Part shown: positions 8,498 through 16,900 of the stretch, piece after piece
Numbering within the stretch: the first letter of the stretch is position 1
Layout of the letters: each line of letters begins with the position of its first letter
Source: Sulfidibacterium sp964456625
GTDB lineage: Bacteria; Bacteroidota; Bacteroidia; Bacteroidales; F082
Length of the DNA stretch: 64,000 nt
NCBI GenBank assembly: GCA_964456625.1
Contig: CAYWBO010000003.1
Coordinates: forward strand, 26,370 to 90,369
Reading direction: 5' to 3'
The notes under the pieces: generated by a model
The model's input: the letters and a program-made list of their open reading frames with translations, nothing else
Told to the model about the DNA's origin: nothing
Database searches by the model: none
Program-made: the position numbers and the translations under genes

Positions 8498-8518
8498 AAA
8501 GCATTGAAAGAAAGATTA

Positions 8519-8550
8519 AATCCCGCTTGTTTTCCTTGCGGGATTTTTTT
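8519..8550 (+). terminator. Terminator of ferredoxin 2
   Basis: AATCCCGC ... GCGGGATT hairpin followed by seven T, 21 bp after the stop. Confidence 0.8.
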
Positions 8551-8624
8551 GTATCTTAAATTAGTATTTTGGTATTTTTATAAATAAATCGTCTCCGTAT
8601 CCTCAACCGTAAAGACATTCATCA

Positions 8625-8632
8625 TATCTTTG
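8625..8632 (+). promoter_or_regulatory. -7 promoter box of ferredoxin 3
   Basis: TATCTTTG, exact TAnnTTTG, 33 nt before ATG 8666. It is preceded by AGACATTCATC as at ferredoxin 2. No clear -33 TTG. Confidence 0.65.
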
Positions 8633-8665
8633 CCACGTTTTTAGAAATTTTTAAAACTAATAGCT

Positions 8666-8836
8666 ATGGCATACAAAATAGATCCCGATTTATGTACTGC
8701 ATGTGGAACATGCATTGACGAATGTCCTGTAGAAGCCATTTCTGAAGGTGATGTTTATGTAATTGATCCTGATTTGTGCACAGACTGCGGCGCTTGCGCT
8801 GATGTTTGTCCTACAGAAGCCATACACCCGGAATAA
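8666..8836 (+). CDS. 2[4Fe-4S] ferredoxin, canonical (paralogue 3)
   Basis: A 56-residue bacterial-type ferredoxin with two intact CxxCxxCxxxCP motifs (Cys10/13/16/20 and Cys38/41/44/48). It is the only one of the three tandem copies with all eight cysteines, so it is the reference for the Asp-substituted paralogues upstream. It is monocistronic with its own promoter and terminator and lies 190 bp before sucA. Expected role: low-potential one-electron carrier for 2-oxoacid oxidoreductases such as the neighbouring KorAB. The physical partner is inferred. Confidence 0.93.
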   Translation: MAYKIDPDLCTACGTCIDECPVEAISEGDVYVIDPDLCTDCGACADVCPTEAIHPE

Positions 8837-8859
8837 TCTATCCCGGCGAAAGTTTATGG

Positions 8860-8889
8860 ATCCCGCATGAATTGATGCGGGATTTTTTT
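8860..8889 (+). terminator. Terminator of ferredoxin 3
   Basis: ATCCCGCAT ... ATGCGGGAT hairpin and T7 run, 23 bp after the stop; same design as the two upstream cassettes. Confidence 0.8.
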
Positions 8890-8995
8890 GTACTTTCCCT
8901 CTTCGTTTCCAGGCGCAGTGTTGGCGTTGTTTTCTGGTTAAAGATTGCCATCCGTTGCGTTCTTTAAAATAATTCTAAATAACCTAAATAATTAT

Positions 8996-9003
8996 TACTT
9001 TTG
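8996..9003 (+). promoter_or_regulatory. -7 promoter box of sucAB
   Basis: TACTTTTG, exact TAnnTTTG, 24 nt before the sucA ATG at 9028. Confidence 0.65.
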
Positions 9004-9027
9004 TCATGTCATTAGCAAGTAAGCAGA

Positions 9028-11883
9028 ATGGATAATTACAATTTTTTAAATAGTACGGATCCTGCTGTTATAGAGGAGCTTTACCAGCGATTTAAAGAAA
9101 ATCCTGAATCTGTAGAAAAAGGCTGGCGTCAGTTTTTTGAGGGATACGAGTTTGCTCAGAATGCTTATCCGGCCAAAAGATCTGAAAGTTGGGAAACATC
9201 AGATGAATTTAAGGTGATCAATCTTTTGATGGATTACCGCCGTCGTGGTCATCTTTTTACCAAAACCAATCCGGTTCGAAAAAGGCGAGACTACCGTCCG
9301 ACACTTGATATTGAAAATTACGGCCTGCAGCAAAGTGATCTGGATCGTGTTTTTTATGCAGGAAATGAAATTGGTATCGGCCCTGTGAAACTCAGGGATA
9401 TCGTTAACTTTCTGGAAGAAACCTATTGCCGCTCGCTGGGAGTGGAATACATGTTTATCCGTGACACGGAGATCGTTAGCTGGCTGCGGAATTATTTTGA
9501 ATCCACACGTAACAGACCTCATTACACCGTTGAGGAGAAAAAACTGATCCTGAAAAAGCTCAGAAGAGCTGTTTTTCTGGAAAAATTCCTGCAAAAGAAA
9601 TTTCCCGGACAGAAGCGCTTCTCGCTCGAAGGTGCCGAAGCCCTGATCCCGGCCCTGGATGCTGTCATGGAAAAAGGGACGGAACTCGGAATAGAAGAAT
9701 TTATTATTGGCATGTCACACCGCGGAAGGCTGAACGTACTGGCCAATATTTTGAGAAAGCCTTTCGAAGATATTTTCTCCGAATTCGAAGGTGTGGAATA
9801 TGAGGACGAAACGTTGCTGGGAGATGTAAAATATCACCTCGGTTATACCATCCAACGTAAAACCAGCAAAGGCAAACCGGTTCAGTTCACATTATCTCCC
9901 AACCCATCACACCTGGAAGCTGTCGATCCGGTAGTGGAAGGGATTACCCGTGCAAAAATCGGGGAATATAAAAAGGGAGATGTCAATAAAATTGCGCCTA
10001 TCCTTATCCATGGTGATTCATCTATGGCCGGGCAGGGTGTCGTTTATGAAGTGATCCAAATGTCTGGTTTAAAAGGATTTTCAACCGGCGGGACCATCCA
10101 CCTGGTCATCAACAACCAGGTCGGTTTTACCACCGATTATCTGGATGCACGAAGCAGCACCTATTGTACGGATGTCGCCAAGACGATCCTTTCCCCCGTT
10201 TTTCATGTCAACGGTGATGATGCGGAAGCCGTTGTTTTCACAATTCAGCTTGCCATGGAATTCAGGAACCGTTTCCATAACGATGTTTTCATCGACATTC
10301 TCTGTTATCGCCGATACGGTCATAATGAAGGTGATGAACCACGGTTTACGCAGCCCATGCTTTACAAAGCCATCGAAAAACATCCTGATGCGTACAGCAT
10401 TTACAAGAAGGAACTTTTGGATCAGGGCGTGATCACTAAGGAAGAATGTGCCGGTGATGAAGATCATTTCAATGAGAAGCTGGAAGTCAACTATGAAAAA
10501 TCGAAGACCCATCAGAAGGCCAACATCAACAGCTTCCTTCAGGATATCTGGAAAGATATTCCCAGGGCTTCGGATAAGGATTTTGTTTCTTCGCCGGATA
10601 CTTCAATTTCAAAGGAAATGTTGCTGAAAATCACGGAAGGAGTGACCCGTCTTCCTGAGCATAAGAATTTTTTCAGAAAAAGCATCCGCCTGCAGCAAAG
10701 CAGGAAGGATATGGTTCTGAAAGATAATATGCTTGACTGGGGTATGGGCGAAATGTTGGCATACGGAAGTCTTGTATTGGAAAAAACACCGGTGCGCATC
10801 AGCGGGCAGGATGTGGAAAGAGGCACGTTTTCGCATCGCCATGCCGTGTTGAGTATCGAAGACTCCAATGAAAAATATGTGCCGTTGAATCATCTGGATA
10901 AAGATCAGGCACTTTTTGAAATTTATAATTCGTCACTTTCGGAATATGGTGTCCTCGGGTTTGAATATGGTTATTCTCTGGCTGCGCCCCATTCGTTGGT
11001 GATCTGGGAAGCCCAGTTCGGCGATTTCGCCAACACAGCCCAGGTGGTCTTTGACCAGTTCCTCAGCAGTGCTGAAGAAAAATGGAATACCATGGACGGA
11101 CTGGTGGTTCTTTTGCCTCATGGTTTTGAAGGGCAGGGAGCAGAGCACTCCAGTGCACGCCTGGAACGTTTCCTGATCCTGGCAGCGGAAAACAATATGC
11201 AGATCGCCAATTGTACCACTCCGGCTAACTTCTTCCATTTATTGAGAAGGCAGATACGGCGTCCGTTCCGGAAACCGTTGGTTGTCTTCACGCCCAAGAG
11301 CTTGTTGCGTCACCCCAAAGCCGTTTCACCTGTGGAAAGCTTTACCAAAGGCGGTTTTCAGGAAGTGATAGATGATGCGGAAGCCAGCCCGGAAAAAGTG
11401 ACACGGGTTGTCCTGTGTTCCGGAAAGGTTTACTATGATTTGCTGGCTGAAAAGGAAAAGATCCAAAATGATTCTGTGGCATTGATCCGGATTGAGCAGT
11501 TGTATCCATTCCCTGCTGCTGCCATTGACACCATTACCAAGAAGTACAAGAAAGCCAAGGATATTGTCTGGACACAGGAAGAGCCTGCCAATATGGGGGC
11601 CTGGCAGTTTATTAAAAAAGAAATGGGTGATGAATTTAAACTGAAGTTGATAGCCCGTCCGGCCAGTGGAAGCCCGGCTACCGGTTCGTCGAAATTCCAT
11701 GCCCTCAGTCAGCAAAAAATTGTGGACAAAGCTTTTTTGGAATGTGATTGCCCGTTCCTTCAGAAGGATTGTGAGATGGTATGTATCGGAAACCGGTGGC
11801 AGTCGTTCGAAAAAGAGTTGCATGAGCTGCATGTGGACCATGTGGACAGTACATTCCATACCATGAAAAAACCCTTGAAATAA
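9028..11883 (+). CDS. sucA: 2-oxoglutarate dehydrogenase E1 component
   Basis: The 951-residue thiamine-diphosphate-dependent decarboxylase of the 2-oxoglutarate dehydrogenase complex passes the succinyl group to the E2 lipoyl arm. The N-terminus carries the E1o signature (YNFLNSTDPAVIEELY, WRQFFEGYEF) that docks E2. Catalytic and cofactor motifs include His231 in GMSHRGRLNVLA, HGDSSMAGQGVVYE, INNQVGFTT and the C-terminal transketolase-like half (HRHAVLSIEDSNEKYVPL, EAQFGDFANTAQ). Length is close to the usual ~930. E2 follows after 16 bp, so both are one operon; no lipoamide dehydrogenase gene is in the window. A ferredoxin-linked enzyme for the same reaction is encoded 1.4 kb away. Confidence 0.95.
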   Translation: MDNYNFLNSTDPAVIEELYQRFKENPESVEKGWRQFFEGYEFAQNAYPAKRSESWETSDEFKVINLLMDYRRRGHLFTKTNPVRKRRDYRPTLDIENYGLQQSDLDRVFYAGNEIGIGPVKLRDIVNFLEETYCRSLGVEYMFIRDTEIVSWLRNYFESTRNRPHYTVEEKKLILKKLRRAVFLEKFLQKKFPGQKRFSLEGAEALIPALDAVMEKGTELGIEEFIIGMSHRGRLNVLANILRKPFEDIFSEFEGVEYEDETLLGDVKYHLGYTIQRKTSKGKPVQFTLSPNPSHLEAVDPVVEGITRAKIGEYKKGDVNKIAPILIHGDSSMAGQGVVYEVIQMSGLKGFSTGGTIHLVINNQVGFTTDYLDARSSTYCTDVAKTILSPVFHVNGDDAEAVVFTIQLAMEFRNRFHNDVFIDILCYRRYGHNEGDEPRFTQPMLYKAIEKHPDAYSIYKKELLDQGVITKEECAGDEDHFNEKLEVNYEKSKTHQKANINSFLQDIWKDIPRASDKDFVSSPDTSISKEMLLKITEGVTRLPEHKNFFRKSIRLQQSRKDMVLKDNMLDWGMGEMLAYGSLVLEKTPVRISGQDVERGTFSHRHAVLSIEDSNEKYVPLNHLDKDQALFEIYNSSLSEYGVLGFEYGYSLAAPHSLVIWEAQFGDFANTAQVVFDQFLSSAEEKWNTMDGLVVLLPHGFEGQGAEHSSARLERFLILAAENNMQIANCTTPANFFHLLRRQIRRPFRKPLVVFTPKSLLRHPKAVSPVESFTKGGFQEVIDDAEASPEKVTRVVLCSGKVYYDLLAEKEKIQNDSVALIRIEQLYPFPAAAIDTITKKYKKAKDIVWTQEEPANMGAWQFIKKEMGDEFKLKLIARPASGSPATGSSKFHALSQQKIVDKAFLECDCPFLQKDCEMVCIGNRWQSFEKELHELHVDHVDSTFHTMKKPLK

Positions 11884-11899
11884 TTAAAGAATTCTCATC

Positions 11900-13195
11900 A
11901 TGATAGTTGAAGTTAAAGTTCCGAGTCCGGGAGAATCCATCAGTGAGGTTCAATTGGCAAACTGGCTGGTCGAAGACGGCCAGCAGGTTGAAAAGGACCA
12001 GGACATTGTAGAGATTGATTCCGACAAGGCTACCCTGAGCATTGTGGCCGAAGAAAGCGGGAAGATCAAATTCCAGGCCGCAGAAGGCGATACCCTGGCC
12101 GTGGGATCTGTTATTGCTACGATCGACACGGAAGCGGCCGGTACGGTGGTAAAAAAAGAAAAGACTCAGGAAAAAGCGGAAAAACCTGCCGAAGAAAAAC
12201 CGACCCCCAAAGCGGAAACCAGAGCGCCGGTTGAGCCTCAGAAAAAAGAATCGGTTCCTGCAAAGAAAGCAGCTCCAGCCGAAGTGGAACTCACTGTTTC
12301 GCCGCTGGCAAGAAAGATCATGAAACAGGAAGGCGTTTCGGATCAGGAATTGCTGGACTTTTTTAAGCATTATCGTTTCGGAAAAGAAGACGTTCAGTTT
12401 TATCTTGAAAACAAAGGAAATGTTAAGCCACCTCAGCCTCCGACTGTAACCAGCTGGCCGGGGGGACGAGAAACGGCGCATGTAAAAATGAGTATGCTGC
12501 GAAAGAAACTGGCCCAGAGGCTGGTTTCGGTAAAGAACGAAACCGCCATGTTGACCACCTTTAACGAGGTAAACATGACACCGATCATGGAAATCCGCAA
12601 AAAGTATAAAGAGGCCTTTCAGAAGAAACACGATGTGGGCCTGGGCTTCATGTCGTTTTTCACCAAAGCCGTTACGGAAGCACTCAAACTGTTTCCACAG
12701 GTGAACTCCCAGATTTCCGGCGATGAATTCATTTCCTTTAAATATGTGGATGTCAGCATCGCGGTAAGTGCCCCCAAAGGATTGGTGGTTCCTGTGATTC
12801 GCAATGCCGAGCTGATGAGTCTGGCTGAGATTGAAATGGCCATCAAGGAGCTGGCCACCAAAGCCCGCGACAACAAAATTACGCTGGAAGACATGGAAGG
12901 CGGCACTTTTACCATTTCCAACGGAGGGGTTTTCGGTTCGATGATGTCCACTCCTATCATTAACCCGCCGCAAAGTGCCATCCTGGGGATGCACAACATT
13001 GTGGAGCGTCCCATTGCCGTGAACGGCAAAGTGGAGATCCACCCGATGATGTATGTGGCATTGTCTTACGATCACAGGATCATTGACGGCCGGGAATCAG
13101 TCAGTTTCCTCGTCAAAGTCAAAGAGATGCTGGAACACCCCGAAAGGATGCTTTTTGAAGCGAAAGATCCGGTAGAGACATTATTAGGATTATAA
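11900..13195 (+). CDS. sucB: Dihydrolipoamide succinyltransferase (E2 of 2-oxoglutarate dehydrogenase)
   Basis: The 431-residue E2 core protein has one lipoyl domain (1-77, lipoyl-lysine Lys43 in EIDSDKATL). An Ala/Pro/Lys/Glu-rich flexible linker (about 80-130) follows, then a peripheral subunit-binding domain (about 131-165, VSPLARKIMKQEGV) that holds E1/E3, and the catalytic domain (about 195-431). The active-site segment is SYDHRIIDGRE with His392 and Asp396. It transfers succinyl from lipoamide to CoA. It follows sucA by 16 bp and ends at a strong terminator shared with the convergent serine hydrolase gene. Confidence 0.95.
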   Translation: MIVEVKVPSPGESISEVQLANWLVEDGQQVEKDQDIVEIDSDKATLSIVAEESGKIKFQAAEGDTLAVGSVIATIDTEAAGTVVKKEKTQEKAEKPAEEKPTPKAETRAPVEPQKKESVPAKKAAPAEVELTVSPLARKIMKQEGVSDQELLDFFKHYRFGKEDVQFYLENKGNVKPPQPPTVTSWPGGRETAHVKMSMLRKKLAQRLVSVKNETAMLTTFNEVNMTPIMEIRKKYKEAFQKKHDVGLGFMSFFTKAVTEALKLFPQVNSQISGDEFISFKYVDVSIAVSAPKGLVVPVIRNAELMSLAEIEMAIKELATKARDNKITLEDMEGGTFTISNGGVFGSMMSTPIINPPQSAILGMHNIVERPIAVNGKVEIHPMMYVALSYDHRIIDGRESVSFLVKVKEMLEHPERMLFEAKDPVETLLGL

Positions 13196-13198
13196 AAT

Positions 13199-13235
13199 AA
13201 AAAAGCCCCGACATTTATTTGCCGGGGTTTTTTAT
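13199..13235. terminator. Terminator after sucB, bidirectional
   Basis: AAAAGCCCCG / CCGGGGTTTTTT hairpin between the convergent sucB and serine hydrolase genes; A-run on one side and T-run on the other allow use from both strands. Confidence 0.8.
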
Positions 13236-13252
13236 GGTTTTCAGGCGAAAGC

Positions 13253-14590
13253 CTAATTCTTGAAAGCTGCCAGAATAGAAGTAACGAACTTGTTGAAATC
13301 GAACTGACCTTTAGAATTCAATCCCATTCTTACAATAACCAGATCTTTTGACGGGATGATGAACACCCGTTGTCCGTGAAATCCATCGCAATAATAAATG
13401 TCAGGATAGCCTTTTATTTCTTGCGTTCCCTTGTTCAGCCAGAACTGGGCTCCGTATTGGTCATGGGATTTACGGGCCGGCGTGGTAACATATTTCACCC
13501 ATCCTTTTGGCAGGATCTGTTTCCCTTGCCAGGTGCCGTTTTGCAGGTACAATAGTCCGAATCGCGCCCAGTCGCGCGGGGTAGCAAAACAATAGGAGGA
13601 CCCGACGAAATTTCCGCTGGCATCGGTTTCCAACACGGCACTGCGCATTCCGATCTTGTTAAAAAGTGCTTTCCGTGGAAAATTCCAGTATTCCTGATTG
13701 TTGCCGATGGTGCGACGGATAATTTCCGAGATCACATTGGTATTTCCCGAAGAGTAATACCATACGGAATCAGGTGGATAAACGGCCGGTTTGTTGATCA
13801 CAAATTTTGCCATGTTGGCCCTGTGATAAAGCATCACCGTAACATCCGAAATATCACCGTAATTTTCGTCCCATTGCAGGCCGCTGCTTTGATGTAGCAG
13901 ATCTTCCAGCCGGATATTTTTCCTTGAATCGGTTGCCCATTCCTTAATAGGTGCAGGAGCCTCTACATTCAGTTTGCCCTCCTTTACCAAAATGCCGATG
14001 AGCGAACAGGTGATGCTTTTCGTCATGGACCAGCCCAGAATTCGGGTGTTTTTGTCAAATCCCTTGGCGTATTTATCTCTCATAAAAACGGTGTCGTAAG
14101 CCACGACGACTGCCCTTGTATTGCCTTGGTTGAACGCGGAGTCCATGGCGGCATTCAATTTCTGCAAGTCCACACCGGGAGGGTTTGTATTGCGCATTTT
14201 GTTACCCATGGGCCAGTAAAGCGAATCCGGGTCCGTCGGCAGAATGGGCTCCGTCATTTTTTGTTTCATAACAGAATCCGGATTGGCGTCTGCCAGCAGC
14301 GTACAACCCAAACCGGGGCGATAGACAGCAATCTGTTTTGCCATGCCAAGAAACGTGCTTACTACTTCTTTTTTCTCGGGATAAATTACGTTATGTGAAA
14401 GATTTACAGGGAAGAAGCTCAGATCGTGTTTTTCGATATCAGCTTGTGTACGATGGGTCAGGAATGTCCAGGAGGCCAGATCTTTGGCCGCATATCCTGT
14501 AAAAATCGGTGCCCGGGCAATGAAATAATTGGCCCCGTAAGCAATCCCTCCTAAAACGATCAGGATGACAATGTATTTTACTTTTTTCAT
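13253..14590 (-). CDS. Serine hydrolase, beta-lactamase class C / esterase family
   Basis: A 445-residue exported or membrane-anchored enzyme. One N-terminal hydrophobic helix (about 6-24, YIVILIVLGGIAYGANYF) anchors or exports it. The penicilloyl-serine-transferase motif SxxK is Ser188-Met-Thr-Lys191, with the second-motif Tyr near 277-278 in WYYSSGN. Conserved stretches such as LLHQSSGLQWDE and GRYGAQFW-like FWLNKG fit the 6-aminohexanoate-dimer hydrolase/esterase EstB branch rather than resistance beta-lactamases. The true substrate cannot be told from sequence. It is monocistronic, with a TATATTTG promoter 29 nt upstream, and ends convergent with sucB. Confidence 0.82.
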   Translation of the reverse strand: MKKVKYIVILIVLGGIAYGANYFIARAPIFTGYAAKDLASWTFLTHRTQADIEKHDLSFFPVNLSHNVIYPEKKEVVSTFLGMAKQIAVYRPGLGCTLLADANPDSVMKQKMTEPILPTDPDSLYWPMGNKMRNTNPPGVDLQKLNAAMDSAFNQGNTRAVVVAYDTVFMRDKYAKGFDKNTRILGWSMTKSITCSLIGILVKEGKLNVEAPAPIKEWATDSRKNIRLEDLLHQSSGLQWDENYGDISDVTVMLYHRANMAKFVINKPAVYPPDSVWYYSSGNTNVISEIIRRTIGNNQEYWNFPRKALFNKIGMRSAVLETDASGNFVGSSYCFATPRDWARFGLLYLQNGTWQGKQILPKGWVKYVTTPARKSHDQYGAQFWLNKGTQEIKGYPDIYYCDGFHGQRVFIIPSKDLVIVRMGLNSKGQFDFNKFVTSILAAFKN

Positions 14591-14619
14591 GGCAGGTTAA
14601 AAATGAAGCGTTTATAAGT

Positions 14620-14627
14620 CAAATATA
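14620..14627 (-). promoter_or_regulatory. -7 promoter box of the serine hydrolase gene
   Basis: TATATTTG on the minus strand, exact match, 29 nt before the ATG at 14590. Confidence 0.65.
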
Positions 14628-14717
14628 TTAAAATATCCTTTTGGACGGTACGGAAGCGGATCGTCAATTTTGGCGCACGAAAAGCAAGATAAAGCGAAAT
14701 CGAAAGTTGAATTGACC

Positions 14718-14725
14718 TACCTTTG
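14718..14725 (+). promoter_or_regulatory. -7 promoter box of nadB
   Basis: TACCTTTG, exact TAnnTTTG, 22 nt before ATG 14748. It lies inside a longer in-frame opening from 14670, so translation must start downstream of it. Confidence 0.7.
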
Positions 14726-14747
14726 CGGAGTAATAATATTGCATAAC

Positions 14748-16310
14748 ATGCAAAGAAAAGTTGATTTTTTGGTTATCGGCTCCGGAAGTGCAGGATTGAT
14801 TTATGCACTGAAGGTAGCTGAGTTTGGCAAAGTACTGATTCTTACAAAATCGACGGTGGAAAACACCGCTACGGCTTATGCCCAGGGTGGTATCGCGGCG
14901 GTAATGTATTCCCCCGACAATTATGAAAAGCACATTCAGGATACGCTGGTTGCCGGCGGCGGCATCAACGATAAAGAAATCGTGCGCATCACCATTACTG
15001 AATCCACGGTGCGTATTAAAGAGCTAATCGAATGGGGAACCAATTTTGATAAAGATACCTCAGGAAAATACGTGCTGGCAAGGGAAGGGGGGCACTCCGA
15101 GTCACGCATATTGCATCATCGTGATAACACGGGATTTGAGATTCAGCGAGCGCTGAGCGCCCGGGCTATGAGACACCCCAACATTGAAATCCTGGAAAAT
15201 TACTTTACCATCGACCTGATAACCCAGCACCATCTGAATGAAGAGGTGACCCGCCGCCGTCCGGACATCAAATGTTTCGGGGCATATGCCTTGAATAAGG
15301 AAACCAATCAGGTGGAAACCATATTGGCGAAGACTACATTGATTGCTACGGGTGGGATGGGCAACATTTATCAGACAACGACGAACCCGCTGGTTTCTAC
15401 AGGTGACGGACTGGCTATGGCCTACAGGGCGAAAGCACATCTTGAGCACCTTGAATTTGTTCAGTTTCACCCGACTTCTTTGTATAATCCGGGTGAAAGG
15501 CCTTCGTTTTTAATTACGGAAGCTTTACGGGGCTCCGGTGCGATATTGAAGACCCGGGACGGGAAGGAATTCATGGAAAAATACCACGAACTGGGTTCTC
15601 TTGCTCCGCGTGACATTGTGGCCCGTGCCATCGACAACGAGATGAAGCTTTCGGGGGATGACTTTGTGTATCTGGATGCCCGGAGTATCAGCAAAAATGA
15701 AATCATTTCACATTTCCCGACCATCTATGCAAAATGTCTTAGCATCGGTCTGGATATTACAAAAGAAATGATCCCGGTGGTTCCGGCAGCGCATTACGCC
15801 TGTGGAGGGGTCAAGACTGACAAAGACGGCAGAACGTCCATCAAGAATCTTTATGCTGCCGGAGAAGCTGCCTGTACCGGGCTGCATGGTGCCAACAGGC
15901 TGGCATCAAACTCCCTGTTGGAATCGGCCGTATTTTCGCACCGGGCTGCATTAGATGCTTCCGATGTGGCAAAAGACACAGGATTTATGGATAACGTTCC
16001 CGACTGGGATGCGGAAGGAAGGGTACTGAATGAGGAAATGATCCTGATCACACAATCCAAAAAGGAACTGCAGGGCATCATGAGCAATTATGTGGGTATC
16101 GTTCGCTCGAATCTGCGTTTGCAAAGGGCCATGGACCGCCTGGAGATCCTTTACCGGGAAACGGAAGATCTGTATGAGAAATCCATTGTTTCCAAAGATA
16201 TTTGTGAATTGCGCAACATGATCAACGTGTCTTATCTGGTCATCAAAATGGCGATGAACCGGAAAGAAAGCATCGGGTTGCACTATTCGATTGATTATCC
16301 TAATAAATAG
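14748..16310 (+). CDS. nadB: L-aspartate oxidase
   Basis: The 520-residue flavoenzyme oxidises L-aspartate to iminoaspartate, the first step of de novo NAD synthesis; it can use fumarate or O2 as acceptor. The FAD loop GSGSAG (11-16), the AYAQGGIAAV segment, GGHSESRILHH substrate-binding residues, TGGMGNIYQTTTNP and the C-terminal GEAACTGLHGANRLASNSLLE are all family hallmarks that separate NadB from SdhA/FrdA. Start ATG 14748 is set by the promoter box just before it. NadK is encoded 6 kb away, but nadA and nadC are not in the window. A gamma-carbonic-anhydrase-like gene follows after 7 bp, probably co-transcribed. Confidence 0.94.
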   Translation: MQRKVDFLVIGSGSAGLIYALKVAEFGKVLILTKSTVENTATAYAQGGIAAVMYSPDNYEKHIQDTLVAGGGINDKEIVRITITESTVRIKELIEWGTNFDKDTSGKYVLAREGGHSESRILHHRDNTGFEIQRALSARAMRHPNIEILENYFTIDLITQHHLNEEVTRRRPDIKCFGAYALNKETNQVETILAKTTLIATGGMGNIYQTTTNPLVSTGDGLAMAYRAKAHLEHLEFVQFHPTSLYNPGERPSFLITEALRGSGAILKTRDGKEFMEKYHELGSLAPRDIVARAIDNEMKLSGDDFVYLDARSISKNEIISHFPTIYAKCLSIGLDITKEMIPVVPAAHYACGGVKTDKDGRTSIKNLYAAGEAACTGLHGANRLASNSLLESAVFSHRAALDASDVAKDTGFMDNVPDWDAEGRVLNEEMILITQSKKELQGIMSNYVGIVRSNLRLQRAMDRLEILYRETEDLYEKSIVSKDICELRNMINVSYLVIKMAMNRKESIGLHYSIDYPNK

Positions 16311-16317
16311 TTTGAAA

Positions 16318-16833
16318 ATGGCTTTGATTAAAGAAATAAAAGGAATAAAACCCCGGTGGGGGGAAGAGTGCTACATTGCCGAGAATGCGACGCTGGTGGG
16401 CGATGTGGTTATGGGAAAAGGTTGCAGTGTTTGGTTTAACACAGTACTTCGGGGCGATGTGCATTATATTAAGATCGGTGACCACGTGAATATTCAGGAT
16501 GGTGCCATCGTCCACTGCACTTACCAGAGGTCACCGGTAAATATCGGTAACAATGTTTCCATAGGCCACGGGGCCATCATTCACGGTTGCACCATTCATG
16601 ATGATGTTTTGATCGGGATGGGAGCCATCGTAATGGACGATGCGGTGATTGAAAGGAACTCCGTGATTGCTGCCGGTGCTGTTGTCGCAAAAAATACGAT
16701 CGTTAAATCCGGAAGTGTATATGCCGGAATACCGGCAAAGAAAATAAAAGAAGTGGATCAGGAGATTCTGGAACGGGATATTCATCGCATTGCCGGCAAT
16801 TACAAATTTTACGCCGGCTGGTATCAGGAATAG
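16318..16833 (+). CDS. Gamma-class carbonic anhydrase-like hexapeptide protein
   Basis: A 171-residue left-handed beta-helix protein of the YrdA/PaaY/CaiE group. Three metal-type histidines are visible: His66 (GAIVHCTY), His84 (SIGHGAI) and His89 (IIHGCTI), in the spacing of gamma-carbonic anhydrases. Hexapeptide repeats run from about residue 25 to 145 (e.g. NIGNNVSIGHGA, VLIGMGAIVMDDAVI). ATG 16318 is used because the longer frame begins inside nadB; it follows the nadB stop by 7 bp. Carbonic anhydrase activity is possible but not all family members have it. It ends at a strong terminator. Confidence 0.88.
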   Translation: MALIKEIKGIKPRWGEECYIAENATLVGDVVMGKGCSVWFNTVLRGDVHYIKIGDHVNIQDGAIVHCTYQRSPVNIGNNVSIGHGAIIHGCTIHDDVLIGMGAIVMDDAVIERNSVIAAGAVVAKNTIVKSGSVYAGIPAKKIKEVDQEILERDIHRIAGNYKFYAGWYQE

Positions 16834-16852
16834 ATAGAATCCGGCTTAAAAA

Positions 16853-16886
16853 CAAAAAGCCTGACCATGGTCAGGCTTTTTGTTTT
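16853..16886. terminator. Bidirectional terminator between gamma-CA-like gene and ompH
   Basis: Perfect AAAAAGCCTGACCA/TGGTCAGGCTTTTT palindrome, usable from both strands. Confidence 0.85.
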
Positions 16887-16900
16887 TACAGTCTTTCAAA

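Noticed and set aside
11705..13075. 456-residue open frame on the minus strand opposite sucB
   Set aside because: Fully antisense to a certain gene with perfect E2 motifs; translated product is His/Arg/Phe-rich low-information sequence.
13253..14590. Antibiotic-resistance beta-lactamase (AmpC)
   Set aside because: SxxK is present but surrounding sequence, length and lack of AmpR-like regulator fit the esterase/aminohexanoate hydrolase branch.
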